The notes under the pieces are model-generated. The model saw only the letters and a list, made by a program, of their open reading frames with translations, made no database searches and was not told where the DNA came from. Source: Hyalangium gracile (GTDB taxonomy: Bacteria; Myxococcota; Myxococcia; Myxococcales; Myxococcaceae). Taken from it: a stretch of 64,000 nt of DNA. The DNA lies in NCBI RefSeq assembly GCF_020103725.1, contig NZ_JAHXBG010000009.1, positions 124,001 through 188,000 of the forward strand. The letters are read 5' to 3'. Shown in pieces: positions 26,825-36,059 of this stretch (position 1 is its first letter; every line of letters begins with the position of its first letter). A program made the translations under genes and the position numbers.

Positions 26825-28963
26825 TCAGGGCACGGCGCGCCGGTTCCCCGAGACACCGTGTCGCTGGGGCCAGCCTCGCGTCTCGGCGACTCCGAATGAG
26901 CCCAGGTCGAACGCCTCGAGCCGCCACACGCCCTCGCGCTCGAGGACGACATAGAGGTAGCGACCTACGTGCGTCGCGCCCGCGATGCGGGGCCGGTCCT
27001 TCAGCGGGCAGATCGCCACCCGCTCTCCCTGGGCGAAGAGCTGGACGTGGGCCATCGGGCCCCCATCCAGGGCCACGTCCGTGAGCGTGCCCACCGCGCC
27101 TCCTTGCACCAGCGAGGCCTGATGGAGCGTGCCAGGAGCATCCACGGGTAGCACGGAGACCTCCCAGGCCGCCTCCCCCGTCCGCGCATCCATCGCCCGC
27201 AGTACCAGCCGCTCGAGCTCGCGCGGACAGGGCGCGCCGCCGTCCGGGCACGTCCGCGCGAAGGCATAGCCCACGTCGTTCAGCAGGAGCGCCGGCTCGT
27301 CAATCGGAGTGAGCTGCCGCACGCCCCCATCCCAGGAGACGCGCGCCAGGCTCCCGCCATCCGTGCTGGCGAAGAGCCTGGCTCCCGCGAAGAGCCGTCC
27401 TCCCGCCACCGCCAGCGAGGAGCCACCCTCCTCCTCCACGTCCACCAGCGGGAGGGTGACGAAGCCCGTGCCCGCATCGTTCGGCGCCGGCTCGGCCCGC
27501 GAGACACGCCCGGCTCCCTCGGCGCACAGCAGCACCGTGCCCTGCTCCTCGAGCGCCACGCGCGCGCCCTCGCCGCCAAAGCCCTCCACGGGTCCAGCCC
27601 GGCGCACACCGCCGTCCGTGCCGAGCACCACGAGCGTCGCAGGCCATCCCGGCGTGCCCGCATCCATGCCTCCATCACCCGTCACACCGGCGTCCTCGGG
27701 CCCCCGCCACGACACGAGCGCCACCACCTCGCCCTCGGCCGTCAGCGCCACTTGGCCCGCTCCCGTCGAAGGCGCCACGCCTCCATCGCGCGCGGCTTCA
27801 TCCGCCAGCGGGAACTGCCAGAGGCGCTGGCCCGGACCGGCCAGGGAGTAGCTCTCCAAGGCCTCGGGCTCGCGCATCAGGACGCCCGCGTCGGACACGG
27901 TCAGCAGCGTGCGCGGCCCTCCATCCTCATAGGGGGCCTCGAAGCGCAGCAGGCCGTTCTCCGTGAAGGCCACCAGCCGGCAGCCCGCATCCTCCGCGCA
28001 CACGGAGGTGTAGAGCGATTGCCCGTGGACGAGCAGGACGGGCCCTCCAGGCTCCGCCACGGGCACCCCACCGAGCGTCTGCGAGAAGAGCGCGGGCAGC
28101 TCCTCCGGCTCCGGCCGGACACACTCTCCCGAGGTGCACTTGCCCTCGCCCTGACAGGGAATGGCGGGCGCGCACAGGAAACCCTCGGGAGTGGGGAAGG
28201 TACTGCAGGTGCCTCCGAAGCAGAGGTCCGCCGTCTTGCAGTCCGCACTGCCGCAGAGGCTGAAGTCCTCCGCGTCCTGCTCGCCACAGCCGCTCGTCCG
28301 CCGGCACACCCCCACCTTGCACGGGTTCGAGGGCCGAGGGCATATGACGGGCGTCGTCACACAGCCCTCCGTGGGCGAGCACGCATCCACCGTGCACGGA
28401 TCGTCGTCGTCACACAGGCGCGGCGCTCCGACGCACACGCCCTGCTGGCAGCGCCCCCGCTCCTCGCACCGGCTGGTCGGGATGCAGATGGTCCCGTCCG
28501 GCGCCAGCGTCTCCACGCAGATGCCGGGCTCGAGCTCGAAGCGGGACTCGCGGCACTGCATCGTGGGCATGCAGGCCAGCGGCCTCACCCCTTCCCCCCT
28601 GAGCACGACGGTCTCGGTGCGACGGCCCGAGGTGAGCACCAGCGTCCCCTCCACCGGCGTGTCCCCCGCGGTGAACACCACCTCCAACCCCACCGTCCCG
28701 CCTCCCGGCACGGACGCGGAGCTCTCCGTCACGGAGAAGGGACTGCCCGTGGTCGCCGTCACCGTGACGCCAGCGCGCCCGGTGCCCACCAGCGTCACCG
28801 TGCGGCGTGACTGCTCGCCCTCCAGCACCCGGCCGAAGTCCACCTCCGTCTCCTGCGGACGGAAGTCCCCTCGCGCCCCGCCGAGGCCTGGATCGTCACA
28901 CCGGCAGGCGCCGGCAAGCACGAGCGCCACGAGGAACAGGAGCCAGGGCCGATTGCGGAGCAT
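26825..28963 (-). CDS. Large surface lipoprotein with choice-of-anchor-like domain, Cys-rich repeats and beta-propeller-like region
   Basis: A 712-residue lipoprotein. The lipobox LAGAC sits at about 16-20, followed by two more Cys-Asp. Residues about 35-125 resemble the ASPM/Hydin-like Ig fold common in myxobacterial secreted proteins (FGRVLEGEQSRRTVTLVGTG). About 130-285 is Cys-rich with DDPCTVDACSP-like units, as in Dickkopf/EGF-like repeats. About 290-700 has blade-like strands with AWEVSVLPVDA and GRYLYVVLEREGVWRLEAF, a PQQ-like propeller pattern. Likely displayed on the cell surface as a binding scaffold. ATG 28963. It converges on the chemoreceptor gene. Confidence 0.75.
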   Translation of the reverse strand: MLRNRPWLLFLVALVLAGACRCDDPGLGGARGDFRPQETEVDFGRVLEGEQSRRTVTLVGTGRAGVTVTATTGSPFSVTESSASVPGGGTVGLEVVFTAGDTPVEGTLVLTSGRRTETVVLRGEGVRPLACMPTMQCRESRFELEPGICVETLAPDGTICIPTSRCEERGRCQQGVCVGAPRLCDDDDPCTVDACSPTEGCVTTPVICPRPSNPCKVGVCRRTSGCGEQDAEDFSLCGSADCKTADLCFGGTCSTFPTPEGFLCAPAIPCQGEGKCTSGECVRPEPEELPALFSQTLGGVPVAEPGGPVLLVHGQSLYTSVCAEDAGCRLVAFTENGLLRFEAPYEDGGPRTLLTVSDAGVLMREPEALESYSLAGPGQRLWQFPLADEAARDGGVAPSTGAGQVALTAEGEVVALVSWRGPEDAGVTGDGGMDAGTPGWPATLVVLGTDGGVRRAGPVEGFGGEGARVALEEQGTVLLCAEGAGRVSRAEPAPNDAGTGFVTLPLVDVEEEGGSSLAVAGGRLFAGARLFASTDGGSLARVSWDGGVRQLTPIDEPALLLNDVGYAFARTCPDGGAPCPRELERLVLRAMDARTGEAAWEVSVLPVDAPGTLHQASLVQGGAVGTLTDVALDGGPMAHVQLFAQGERVAICPLKDRPRIAGATHVGRYLYVVLEREGVWRLEAFDLGSFGVAETRGWPQRHGVSGNRRAVP

Positions 28964-28979
28964 GGCCCCGACTTAACCA

Positions 28980-29001
28980 GCTTCAGGTGGGAGCCTGAAG
29001 C
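28980..29001 (-). terminator. Hairpin between dedA and the downstream lipoprotein gene
   Basis: An 8-bp perfect stem (GCTTCAGG/CCTGAAGC) around a 6-base loop, 17 bp before the start of the lipoprotein and downstream of the DedA gene. No T-run is present. It could be a DedA terminator or an mRNA 5' leader structure. Confidence 0.4.
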
Positions 29002-29119
29002 GGAAGCCTCCGCCCACTGCACGGCCGTGGATACCCGCCCGCGGCAAATGCCTGCTCGGTGCGGCAACCGCCGCGCGTCCGCACGAGGCGGGTGGCCACC
29101 AGTGGACGGAAGGCCCGGC

Positions 29120-29731
29120 TCAGGTGGCCGGCGTGCGTCGCGCCAGCGCCCGGACCACCACCGCCAGCACGCCGACGAGCACGAGCACCACCACGGCCAT
29201 CTGGTACCGCGACACCAGCGACTCCAGCCGCTCGAGGTTGCCGCCCACCGCACGGCCCACCGTCAGCACCAGGGCGTTGTGGGCCATGGCGGACACCGCG
29301 CCCAGCAACAGCGCGTTGCGCCGGGGGATGCGCGCCGCCCCCGCCGCGATGAAGATGACGCCGCGAATGCCCGGCAGGAAGCGGTTGACGAGCAGCAGCC
29401 ACGGCCCGTTGCGGCGCATCCGCGCCTGCACCTCCTCCAGCTTCGCGTGGGTGAAGCCGAGGAAGCTCGCCTGCGGGTGGGCCTCGAAGCGCCGGGCCAG
29501 CCACATGCCGAACCAGTAGTTGATGGCCGCCCCGGCCAGGCTGCCCAGCGTCACGATCAGGAAGACGAGCGGCCACGGGTGATCGCCGCGCACCGCGTAC
29601 ACCCCGCCCAGCAGGGTGATGGTGTCTCCCGGGAAGGGGGGCACCACGTACTCCAGCATCGCCGCCAGTCCGAGGACGAGCAGCCCTGCCATTCCCATCG
29701 TCATGATGAAGTGATCAATGGACTCCACCAT
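29120..29731 (-). CDS. DedA family membrane protein
   Basis: A 203-residue multi-pass inner-membrane protein of the DedA/VTT group. The re-entrant motif MLEYVVPPFPGDTI with PGD, GAAINYWFGMWLARRF and NRFLPGIRGVIFIAAGAARIP with its conserved Arg are all present. DedA proteins act as lipid scramblases or transporters, for example for undecaprenyl phosphate or phosphatidylethanolamine. ATG 29731 has GGGAG near it; the GTG at 29743 is an alternative four codons upstream. Confidence 0.9.
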   Translation of the reverse strand: MVESIDHFIMTMGMAGLLVLGLAAMLEYVVPPFPGDTITLLGGVYAVRGDHPWPLVFLIVTLGSLAGAAINYWFGMWLARRFEAHPQASFLGFTHAKLEEVQARMRRNGPWLLLVNRFLPGIRGVIFIAAGAARIPRRNALLLGAVSAMAHNALVLTVGRAVGGNLERLESLVSRYQMAVVVLVLVGVLAVVVRALARRTPAT

Positions 29732-29889
29732 GCTCGCTCCCACCTCCGCGGGGACTCGACGCCTGCCTGCCCCTTCTTAACAAGGCGCGCGCGGGCGCCG
29801 TACCGTTCCCGGATGGGGACAGGCTGCCGGGCTCGGCAACCCGGTTCGGCACTTTGCACCGTGTCGCCGTAAGATGGCGGACACCTACC

Positions 29890-30387
29890 ATGACTCCTGC
29901 CCCCTACCTCGCCCCACCTCCGAGCCCTGATGCTCCGGTCGCCTCGCTGCCCACCGCGGCTCCGGCACCGCAGCCCGCCGCACGCCTGATGGCGCACGCC
30001 GCCGCCTGGCTGATGCTCGTGGGGCTGCTCACCGGTGGCTACGTCTCGTCGGCCATGACGGGCAAGGTGCCCGCGGATCCGCACATGGCGCTGGCCGCCC
30101 ACCTCAACGCGCTGATGGGCACCTTCTTCCTGCTGGGTGTCGCCTGGACGCTGCCCATGCTGCGCTACGGCCCGGTGGGGCAGCAGCGCCTGGCCTGGCT
30201 CGTCATCGGCGCCAACTTCGCCAACTGGGGCGTCACGTGCGTGAAGGCGTGGCTGCGCGTGTCGGGCGTGGACTTCATCGGCCAGCCGGCCAATGACGCC
30301 ATCTTCGTCACGCTCACCGTCACCGTGGTGCTGCCCGCGCTCGCCGCCGCGGGAGCGTGGGTGTATGGCTTCCGCCGGGCCCACTGA
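29890..30387 (+). CDS. Four-helix membrane protein, hydroxylaminobenzene mutase-like
   Basis: A 165-residue protein with a Pro/Ala-rich cytosolic N-terminus (1-32) and four membrane helices. The spacing and motifs (LVGLLTGG, AAHLNALMGTFFLL, NFANWGVTCVKAW, a last helix ending YGFRR) resemble the HAB family, in which HabA converts hydroxylaminobenzene to aminophenol. No other nitroaromatic gene is nearby, so the family name does not fix the role. ATG 29890. It is followed after 15 bp by rraA in the same direction. Confidence 0.6.
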   Translation: MTPAPYLAPPPSPDAPVASLPTAAPAPQPAARLMAHAAAWLMLVGLLTGGYVSSAMTGKVPADPHMALAAHLNALMGTFFLLGVAWTLPMLRYGPVGQQRLAWLVIGANFANWGVTCVKAWLRVSGVDFIGQPANDAIFVTLTVTVVLPALAAAGAWVYGFRRAH

Positions 30388-30402
30388 GTGAAAGGGAGCG
30401 TC

Positions 30403-30888
30403 ATGGCGTTCGCCACATCCGATCTCATCGACCAGTTCGACGCGCAGTTGTCCAGCTGTGAGACGCAGTTCCGGCAGTTCGGCGGCCGGCGGGCGTTCCA
30501 TGGCCGCATCGCCACCATCCGCTGCTTCCAGGACAATGTCCTGCTCAAGAGGACGCTGTCGGAGCCCGGCGCGGGCCGTGTGCTGGTGGTGGACGGCGGC
30601 GGCTCGCTCGGCTCGGCCCTGATGGGGGATGTCATCGCGGGCATCGGGCAGAAGAGCGGCTGGGCGGGGATCATCCTCCACGGCGCCGTGCGTGACACCG
30701 TGGCCCTGGCGAAGCTCGACATCGGCGTCAAGGCGCTGGGGTCCAACCCTCGCAAGAGTCGCAAGACGGGCGCCGGCGAGGTCGACGTGCCCGTCAACTT
30801 TGGCGGCGTCACCTTCACGCCTGGCCACTGGCTCTACAGCGACGAGGACGGCATCGTCGTCTCCGCCACCCAGCTGGCGCCGTCCTGA
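30403..30888 (+). CDS. rraA: Ribonuclease E activity regulator RraA family protein
   Basis: A 161-residue protein. The family core is intact: [32 protein letters not shown], and a closing EDGIVVS. RraA proteins bind RNase E and lower its activity; close relatives are metal-dependent 4-hydroxy-4-methyl-2-oxoglutarate/oxaloacetate aldolases with a GD and RD pair, which this protein also has. So the aldolase role cannot be excluded. ATG 30403 has AAGGGAG at good spacing. It follows the HAB-like gene by 15 bp. Confidence 0.85.
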   Translation: MAFATSDLIDQFDAQLSSCETQFRQFGGRRAFHGRIATIRCFQDNVLLKRTLSEPGAGRVLVVDGGGSLGSALMGDVIAGIGQKSGWAGIILHGAVRDTVALAKLDIGVKALGSNPRKSRKTGAGEVDVPVNFGGVTFTPGHWLYSDEDGIVVSATQLAPS

Positions 30889-30892
30889 GCCA

Positions 30893-30910
30893 CTCCCGCT
30901 CCGGCGGGAG
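30893..30910. terminator. Short hairpin downstream of rraA
   Basis: A 7-bp perfect GC-rich stem (CTCCCGC/GCGGGAG) with a TCCG loop, starting four bases after the rraA stop. No T-run. Confidence 0.4.
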
Positions 30911-30948
30911 CAGCGACGGCGACTTCCTCATGCCACGCGCCGGGTCGA

Positions 30949-30985
30949 CAGCCCTCGGGCCCCGGGGGATTGAACCCGAGGGCTG
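30949..30985. terminator. Long hairpin between convergent rraA and surE
   Basis: An 11-bp perfect stem (CAGCCCTCGGG/CCCGAGGGCTG) with a 15-base loop, seven bases from the surE stop. Placed between two convergent genes, it probably ends transcription from both sides. Confidence 0.5.
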
Positions 30986-30991
30986 CCGGCC

Positions 30992-31936
30992 CTAGCGCAG
31001 GCGCGCGTGGATGCGCGCCAGGAGCCACAGCCGCAGGGAGCCGTCCACGACCACGGGGGAAACAGAGATCGCCCCCGCCTCCAGCGCGGTGGTGTCCGCG
31101 TTCCACTGAGTCTCGGGAGCGCACGCGACCTGGAGGCCGCAGATGGGGCCGGAGGCGACGTACAGGTCAGCCGAGTTCGCCACCTTCGTGTACGTCGGAT
31201 GCACCACCTCCCCATGCCCCACGGCCGTCACACGCGCGCCCTGGACGAGCGTGGGGGCGAACAGCCCGTCCGTGCCGAGGATGACGGGGTAGTTGACGTT
31301 GAGCATCACCCGGTCCGGCAGCAGGGGCTCCCCGGGCTGGGCCGTCTGCCGCAGCTTGCTGATGAGCTGGTTCACGTACGCCGCGGCGTAGGGAGCCGCC
31401 GCCACGGTCTGCGAGAAGCCCGTCGCCGCGTCCTGAGGGTTGATGGCCACGCTCACGGCGAAGGAGGGCACCCCCTCCTCCGCGGCCGTCACCGCCGCGC
31501 CCACCGTGCCCGAGTGGTTCACCGCGCGCCCCACGTTCTGCCCGAGGTTCATCCCCGAGATGACCAGGTCCGGGCGGTTCTGCTCGCCCAGCATGGACAG
31601 CCCGAAGAGGACCGAGTCCGAGGGCGTGCCGCCGATGGCCCACATCTCGCTCACTGCGGTGCCGCAGGTGAACTCCGTGCGGGTGGCGCGGATCGTCACG
31701 TTGAGGTTGAGCGCGCCGCTGCTGCCGCTGCGGTCGCCCGAGGGCGCGAAGACGAACACCTGGTGGCCGGCGGCGCACAGCGCGTCGCGCAGGGTGCGCA
31801 TGCCCGAGCCATTCACTCCATCGTCATTGGTCAGGAGGATGCGCAGGGGGGGCTCGGAAGTCTGCGCCTGGGCCGTGGAGCCCAGGCTCAGGAGCGCCAG
31901 GGTGAGGAGGGAAGAGAGGGTGAGATGGGTGCGCAC
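30992..31936 (-). CDS. surE: Exported SurE-family 5'/3'-nucleotidase
   Basis: About 314 residues from GTG 31936. A signal peptide (TLSSLLTLALLSLGSTAQAQ) precedes the SurE domain: LLTNDDGVNGSGMRTL with the metal-binding Asp-Asp, the PSGDRSGSSG loop and SGMNLGQNVGRAVNHSGTVGAA. SurE dephosphorylates nucleoside monophosphates and is normally cytosolic, about 250 residues. This one has an export signal and an extended C-terminus, suggesting a periplasmic or secreted phosphatase. An alternative frame-open start at 32017 would hide the signal and is rejected. Confidence 0.85.
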   Translation of the reverse strand: MRTHLTLSSLLTLALLSLGSTAQAQTSEPPLRILLTNDDGVNGSGMRTLRDALCAAGHQVFVFAPSGDRSGSSGALNLNVTIRATRTEFTCGTAVSEMWAIGGTPSDSVLFGLSMLGEQNRPDLVISGMNLGQNVGRAVNHSGTVGAAVTAAEEGVPSFAVSVAINPQDAATGFSQTVAAAPYAAAYVNQLISKLRQTAQPGEPLLPDRVMLNVNYPVILGTDGLFAPTLVQGARVTAVGHGEVVHPTYTKVANSADLYVASGPICGLQVACAPETQWNADTTALEAGAISVSPVVVDGSLRLWLLARIHARLR

Positions 31937-32061
31937 AGGAGGACTCCGGGGGATGTGGAAACAGGGCGGAACCGCTGCCCTTGAATGCACAACGGAGCTC
32001 CCCCGGATTTGTCGCAAACATTTCTCGCCGGACCGGATCCAGGCTCAGCCGTGGCCGCAGC

Positions 32062-35019
32062 TCACTTCGCGTGCTGGGCGAGCCACGCGTCCACGTCCTT
32101 CAAGAGGCGGATGGCGGTAGGGTTCCGGGGGTTCACCATGCTGTGCACCTCCTTGGCGAGTTGCACCGCCTTCTGCTTGTCCCCTCCGGACTTCCACAGG
32201 GCATCGGCCAGGAAGAAGCGCGCGGCGGCTCCCGCCAGGGGCGACACCCGGAAGTTCGGCCGGCCGTCGACCAGCTGGGTGAGCGGCACCACGGCGTCCT
32301 TGGGCCGCTGGAGCTCCAGGTACAGCCTGCCCAGCTCCATCATGGACTGTACCCACATGCCGCGGACATCCTCCGGCTGGGCATTCTGGATGGCGGCGGC
32401 CCGCTCCAGGTGCGGCAGGGCCTCGGTGGGGCGGCCCAGCTGCCGCTGCACGGAGGCCAGCCCGAAGAGGACCACGACGAGCGTGGGGTGCTCCGGGCCC
32501 AGCTGGCGCTCCATGCGCGCCAGCGCGTCGGTGAGGTGTCGCTCCGCCTCCGCCCAGCGCCCCGCCCTGCCCAGCGTGGTGCCGATGTTGTTGACGAGCA
32601 CCGCCGTGTCGGAGATCTCCGGGCTCCCGCTGGACTCCATGATGCGCAGCGCCCGCTCCAGCAGGGGCAGCACCGTCTCCGGCTTCTGCTGCAGGGACAG
32701 GCGCGCCATGGCCAGCGTGTTGAGCGCGGAGACGAGCCCCGGGTGCTCTGGCCCGAGCGCCCGCTCCAGCACCTCCAGGGCCTGCGTGGAGCGCTGCTCC
32801 GCCTCCATGTACTCGTTCCGGTAGGAGCGCACCTCGGCGAGATCCGCCAGGGCCATGCCGGTGTCCGGGTGATCCGGCCCCAGGGCTCGCTGGCGCAACG
32901 CCAGGGCCCGCTCGGCCAGATCGAGCGCCTCCGCGCCGTGGCGCTGCGCCGCACGGGCCTGGCTCAGCTCGAGCAGGACGTCCGCGAGCTCCAGGCTCTC
33001 CAGGCCCAGGGTGCGCTCCAGCAGCACCAGGGCCTGCGCGTGCTGCTCAGCCGCCTCGCCGTAGCGGCCCTGGGCAAAGAGGACCCGCCCCACGTTGCCG
33101 TGGAGCCGCGCGCGCAGCACGGGGTCTCCTCCCAGCCGGGTGATGGCCGCCTCCGCTCGCTCGCGCCAGCGGGTGGCCAGGGCGAACTGCTCGAGCCGCT
33201 CGCCCGAGAGGCGCACCGCCAGCGTCCACCCGCGCGCGGCCACATCATCGTTGCGGCTGGCCTCGGCGGACGCGAGCGCGTCGAAGAGGGTCTTCTCCGC
33301 GCTCCGGTAGTCCCCGGCCTGCTCGAGCAGCTCGGCCAGCACGAGCAGCGACTCGGCCATCGCCGCCGGATCGCCCGCCTGACGCGCCTTGTCCGCCACG
33401 GGCTGGGCCAGGGCCAGTCCCTCCTTATAACGACCCGCCGCGCCCAGGGCCCGAGCGCGGACCAGCTCGGCGCGCAGCCCATCCACCTGGGCACCTCCGC
33501 TCTCCGGTGGCGCCGCCGCGCCCACGCAGCTGGCCGGTGAAGGCAGGGACTCCACCGCGCGCAGGGCCCGCCCCATCACGTCCGCGTCCGCCTGGGACAG
33601 CACCTGCGTGAGCGCCGCCATCTCCGCCAGGCGCCCGTCCAGGCAGCGCATCCGCCCCGCCAGCAGCTCCTCCGGCTGCTCTCCGCCAGTCCGTGTCGCC
33701 TCGCAGGTGGCGGTCCGCGTCGTCACCCATGCGGAGGTGTACGCATCCAGCGAGCGCCGCACCTGGGCCCACGCGGCGGTGGCGAAGGGCCGGCCCGTGC
33801 CGAGGAAGGCCGCCTCCACCGCCTGCTGCCGGGGCGCATCCCAGACACCGGCCAGCGCGCGTCCGGCGGCATCCGCGCAGGCGCGGGCCTGGCGGACATT
33901 GAGGGCGTGCGTGACGCCCACCGCGCCCAGCAGCACCGTCAGGCCGATCCCTCCTCTCACCCACAGCCGCCGCCGCACCGCTGGATCCTCCAGCAGCGCG
34001 GACAGCAGCGCCTCGATCGAGGCATGGCGCCGAGCGGGATCCGCGTCCAGTCCTTGCAGCACCACGCGGTGCAGCCACCCCGGCACGGGGGTGCCGCGAG
34101 GGACAGGCCGCACCCGTCCCGCGCGCATCTCCTGGGCCAGCTCCGTGACGGTGGAGCCGTTGAAGGGACGCTCTCCGTAGAGCCCCTCGAACAGGGCGGC
34201 GCAGAAGCTGAACTGGTCGCTGCGCCCGTCCGCGTGCCGCTGGTCCGCGAGCTGCTCGGGCGCCATGTAGGCCGGCGTGCCTCCCGCCACCTGGGGCAGC
34301 TCCTCTCCCGGCTTTCCGGGCATGGTGGTGCGGGCCAGACCGAAGTCCGTCACGCGCACGCGCCCGTCCTGGCCCACCAGCAGGTTCTCCGGCTTGATGT
34401 CTCCGTGGACGATGCCCACCGCGTGCGCGGCGGCCAGCCCCCTGCCCGCCTGCACGAAGGCGTCACGCACCTCGCGCCAGGAACGAGGCGCATCGCGCAG
34501 CCACAGGCGCAGCGTCCGCGCCTCCACCAGCTCCATGGTGAGGAAGACCTGCTCGCCATAGGTGCCCACGTCGTAGACAGGCACCACATTCGGGTGGGAG
34601 ACGCGGGCCATGGCCTGGGCCTCGCGCAGCAGGTGGGCGCGGCCGTCCTCGGCGTCCAGTCCCAGCGCTCCGGTGCGCAGCAGCTTGAGCGCCACCTGGC
34701 GGTTCAGCTCGGGATCATAGGCGGAGTACACCATGCCCATCCCTCCCACGCCGAGCCGCTCCAGCACGAGGTAGCGTCCCACCGTGGTGCCGCGCGCCAG
34801 GGGCGTGTCTTCGGTGCCCGTGGCTCGAGAGGGGGAAGGCACGGTGGTGGCGGTCGCGGCATCCTTGAGCTGCGAGGAGGCCTGCGCATCGAGCGCCTGC
34901 GCCATCATGCGCCGACACGCGGGGCAGGAGTCGAGGTGCGCGTCCACCTCGGCGGCGCGAGCCGGTGGCAAGCCGCCGAGCAACAGCTCCATGAAGGTGG
35001 CTTCGTCCAGGCAGTGCAT
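32062..35019 (-). CDS. Zinc-finger Ser/Thr protein kinase with TPR-like C-terminal domain
   Basis: A 985-residue protein. Residues 1-40 carry an anti-sigma-like zinc site (His28, Cys32, Cys35 in HLDSCPAC). The kinase (about 82-345) has GVGGMGMVY, Lys112 in VALK and HGDIKPEN at 205-212, with Gly instead of Arg before the catalytic Asp, then DFG at 225-227. A membrane helix sits at about 357-373, and many TPR-like repeats fill the rest (ALDLAERALALRQRALGPDHPDT style). The kinase is cytosolic and the repeats probably periplasmic. ATG 35019 lies eight bp after the sigma factor gene, so the two are likely one operon. Confidence 0.9.
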   Translation of the reverse strand: MHCLDEATFMELLLGGLPPARAAEVDAHLDSCPACRRMMAQALDAQASSQLKDAATATTVPSPSRATGTEDTPLARGTTVGRYLVLERLGVGGMGMVYSAYDPELNRQVALKLLRTGALGLDAEDGRAHLLREAQAMARVSHPNVVPVYDVGTYGEQVFLTMELVEARTLRLWLRDAPRSWREVRDAFVQAGRGLAAAHAVGIVHGDIKPENLLVGQDGRVRVTDFGLARTTMPGKPGEELPQVAGGTPAYMAPEQLADQRHADGRSDQFSFCAALFEGLYGERPFNGSTVTELAQEMRAGRVRPVPRGTPVPGWLHRVVLQGLDADPARRHASIEALLSALLEDPAVRRRLWVRGGIGLTVLLGAVGVTHALNVRQARACADAAGRALAGVWDAPRQQAVEAAFLGTGRPFATAAWAQVRRSLDAYTSAWVTTRTATCEATRTGGEQPEELLAGRMRCLDGRLAEMAALTQVLSQADADVMGRALRAVESLPSPASCVGAAAPPESGGAQVDGLRAELVRARALGAAGRYKEGLALAQPVADKARQAGDPAAMAESLLVLAELLEQAGDYRSAEKTLFDALASAEASRNDDVAARGWTLAVRLSGERLEQFALATRWRERAEAAITRLGGDPVLRARLHGNVGRVLFAQGRYGEAAEQHAQALVLLERTLGLESLELADVLLELSQARAAQRHGAEALDLAERALALRQRALGPDHPDTGMALADLAEVRSYRNEYMEAEQRSTQALEVLERALGPEHPGLVSALNTLAMARLSLQQKPETVLPLLERALRIMESSGSPEISDTAVLVNNIGTTLGRAGRWAEAERHLTDALARMERQLGPEHPTLVVVLFGLASVQRQLGRPTEALPHLERAAAIQNAQPEDVRGMWVQSMMELGRLYLELQRPKDAVVPLTQLVDGRPNFRVSPLAGAAARFFLADALWKSGGDKQKAVQLAKEVHSMVNPRNPTAIRLLKDVDAWLAQHAK

Positions 35020-35027
35020 GGCGGGGC

Positions 35028-35915
35028 TCAGTCGAGGCGGGAGCGCAGCAGCCGACTGAGGTTCACGTCGAGCTGGCTGGAGATGAGGCGCAGCACGCTG
35101 TCGAGCTGCGTGTGGGTGAGGCGCAGGCGCTCGGTGAGCAGCCGGCGCGTCTCCTCGAGGAGGGCTTCCTGAGCGGACACGACCCAGCGGGCCGCGGTGG
35201 CGCGGTGCACGCCATATAGGGCACCGAGCTGCTCGATGCGCAGGCCATCCAGGTACTTGAGGCGCAGCACGTTGCGCTGGCGCGGAGCGAGCGCGGTGAG
35301 GGCCTGGGCGAAGGCGGCGTTGAACTCGGCGCGGTAGGTCGTCTTCAGGTAGGCGAGCTCAGGGTCATCCCCGGGCTCGACGAGGAGCGGGAGGGCGGAG
35401 TCGTCCGACTGGGACTCGCCCGACTGGCGGCGCTGCATGTCCAGGGCGAGCCAGAGCGCGGCGGCGCGCACCCAGCCGGAGAGCGTGCCCGTCCCGGCAT
35501 AGGTCGCCAGCTTCGCCGGCATGTCCGGAGTGGAGACGAGCATCTTCTGGCGGAGCTGCTGCCGCACGTCGTCCACCGTGGCCGCGGGGAGCCTCAGGCG
35601 GGCCACCGCCACGCCTACCTCCGGGAGGAAGCGGGACTCGAAGGCGGTGAGCGCCGACGGCACTCCCTCGGTGCAGGCACAGGCGAGGTAGAGATCTCCG
35701 AGGTGGAGCTGCTCCAGGGCCTCGGGGGAGCTGTCGGGCGAGAGGTGGCGGCCCAGGTGCGCGGCGAAGCGCGGGCCGTCGAGCTCTACCCCGGGCCAGG
35801 CCGCGCGAGCCATCTCCAGGGCCCGGGCCAGCCGCGCCTCCAGCTCGGGGAGCTGCTCCGGACCTGCGTCTCCCTCACGAGCGGAGAGGAAGGCATGTGC
35901 GAGTTCCTGCGGCAT
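35028..35915 (-). CDS. Sigma-70 family RNA polymerase factor, Myxococcales family 1 type
   Basis: A 295-residue sigma factor. The N-terminal third is divergent. The region around WVRAAALWLALDMQRRQ looks like region 2. The C-terminal LTALAPRQRNVLRLKYLDGLRIEQLGALYGVHRATAARWV is a clear sigma region 4 helix-turn-helix. Length and layout fit the TIGR03001 (Sig-70_gmx1) myxobacterial family. It is directly upstream of a zinc-finger Ser/Thr kinase, which probably controls it. Start ATG 35915. Confidence 0.85.
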   Translation of the reverse strand: MPQELAHAFLSAREGDAGPEQLPELEARLARALEMARAAWPGVELDGPRFAAHLGRHLSPDSSPEALEQLHLGDLYLACACTEGVPSALTAFESRFLPEVGVAVARLRLPAATVDDVRQQLRQKMLVSTPDMPAKLATYAGTGTLSGWVRAAALWLALDMQRRQSGESQSDDSALPLLVEPGDDPELAYLKTTYRAEFNAAFAQALTALAPRQRNVLRLKYLDGLRIEQLGALYGVHRATAARWVVSAQEALLEETRRLLTERLRLTHTQLDSVLRLISSQLDVNLSRLLRSRLD

Positions 35916-36059
35916 GACGGCCAGTCTCCGGGTGGGAAGGGCCCATCAGAGCATGGGTTACCTCCGTCGACACCAGGATGCCGCCACGGCTGCTCCTCGG
36001 CCTACCCAGGCAGACAGAAGGGCTGAGCGGACGGCTGCCCCCTCGTGGCCCTGTCCCGT

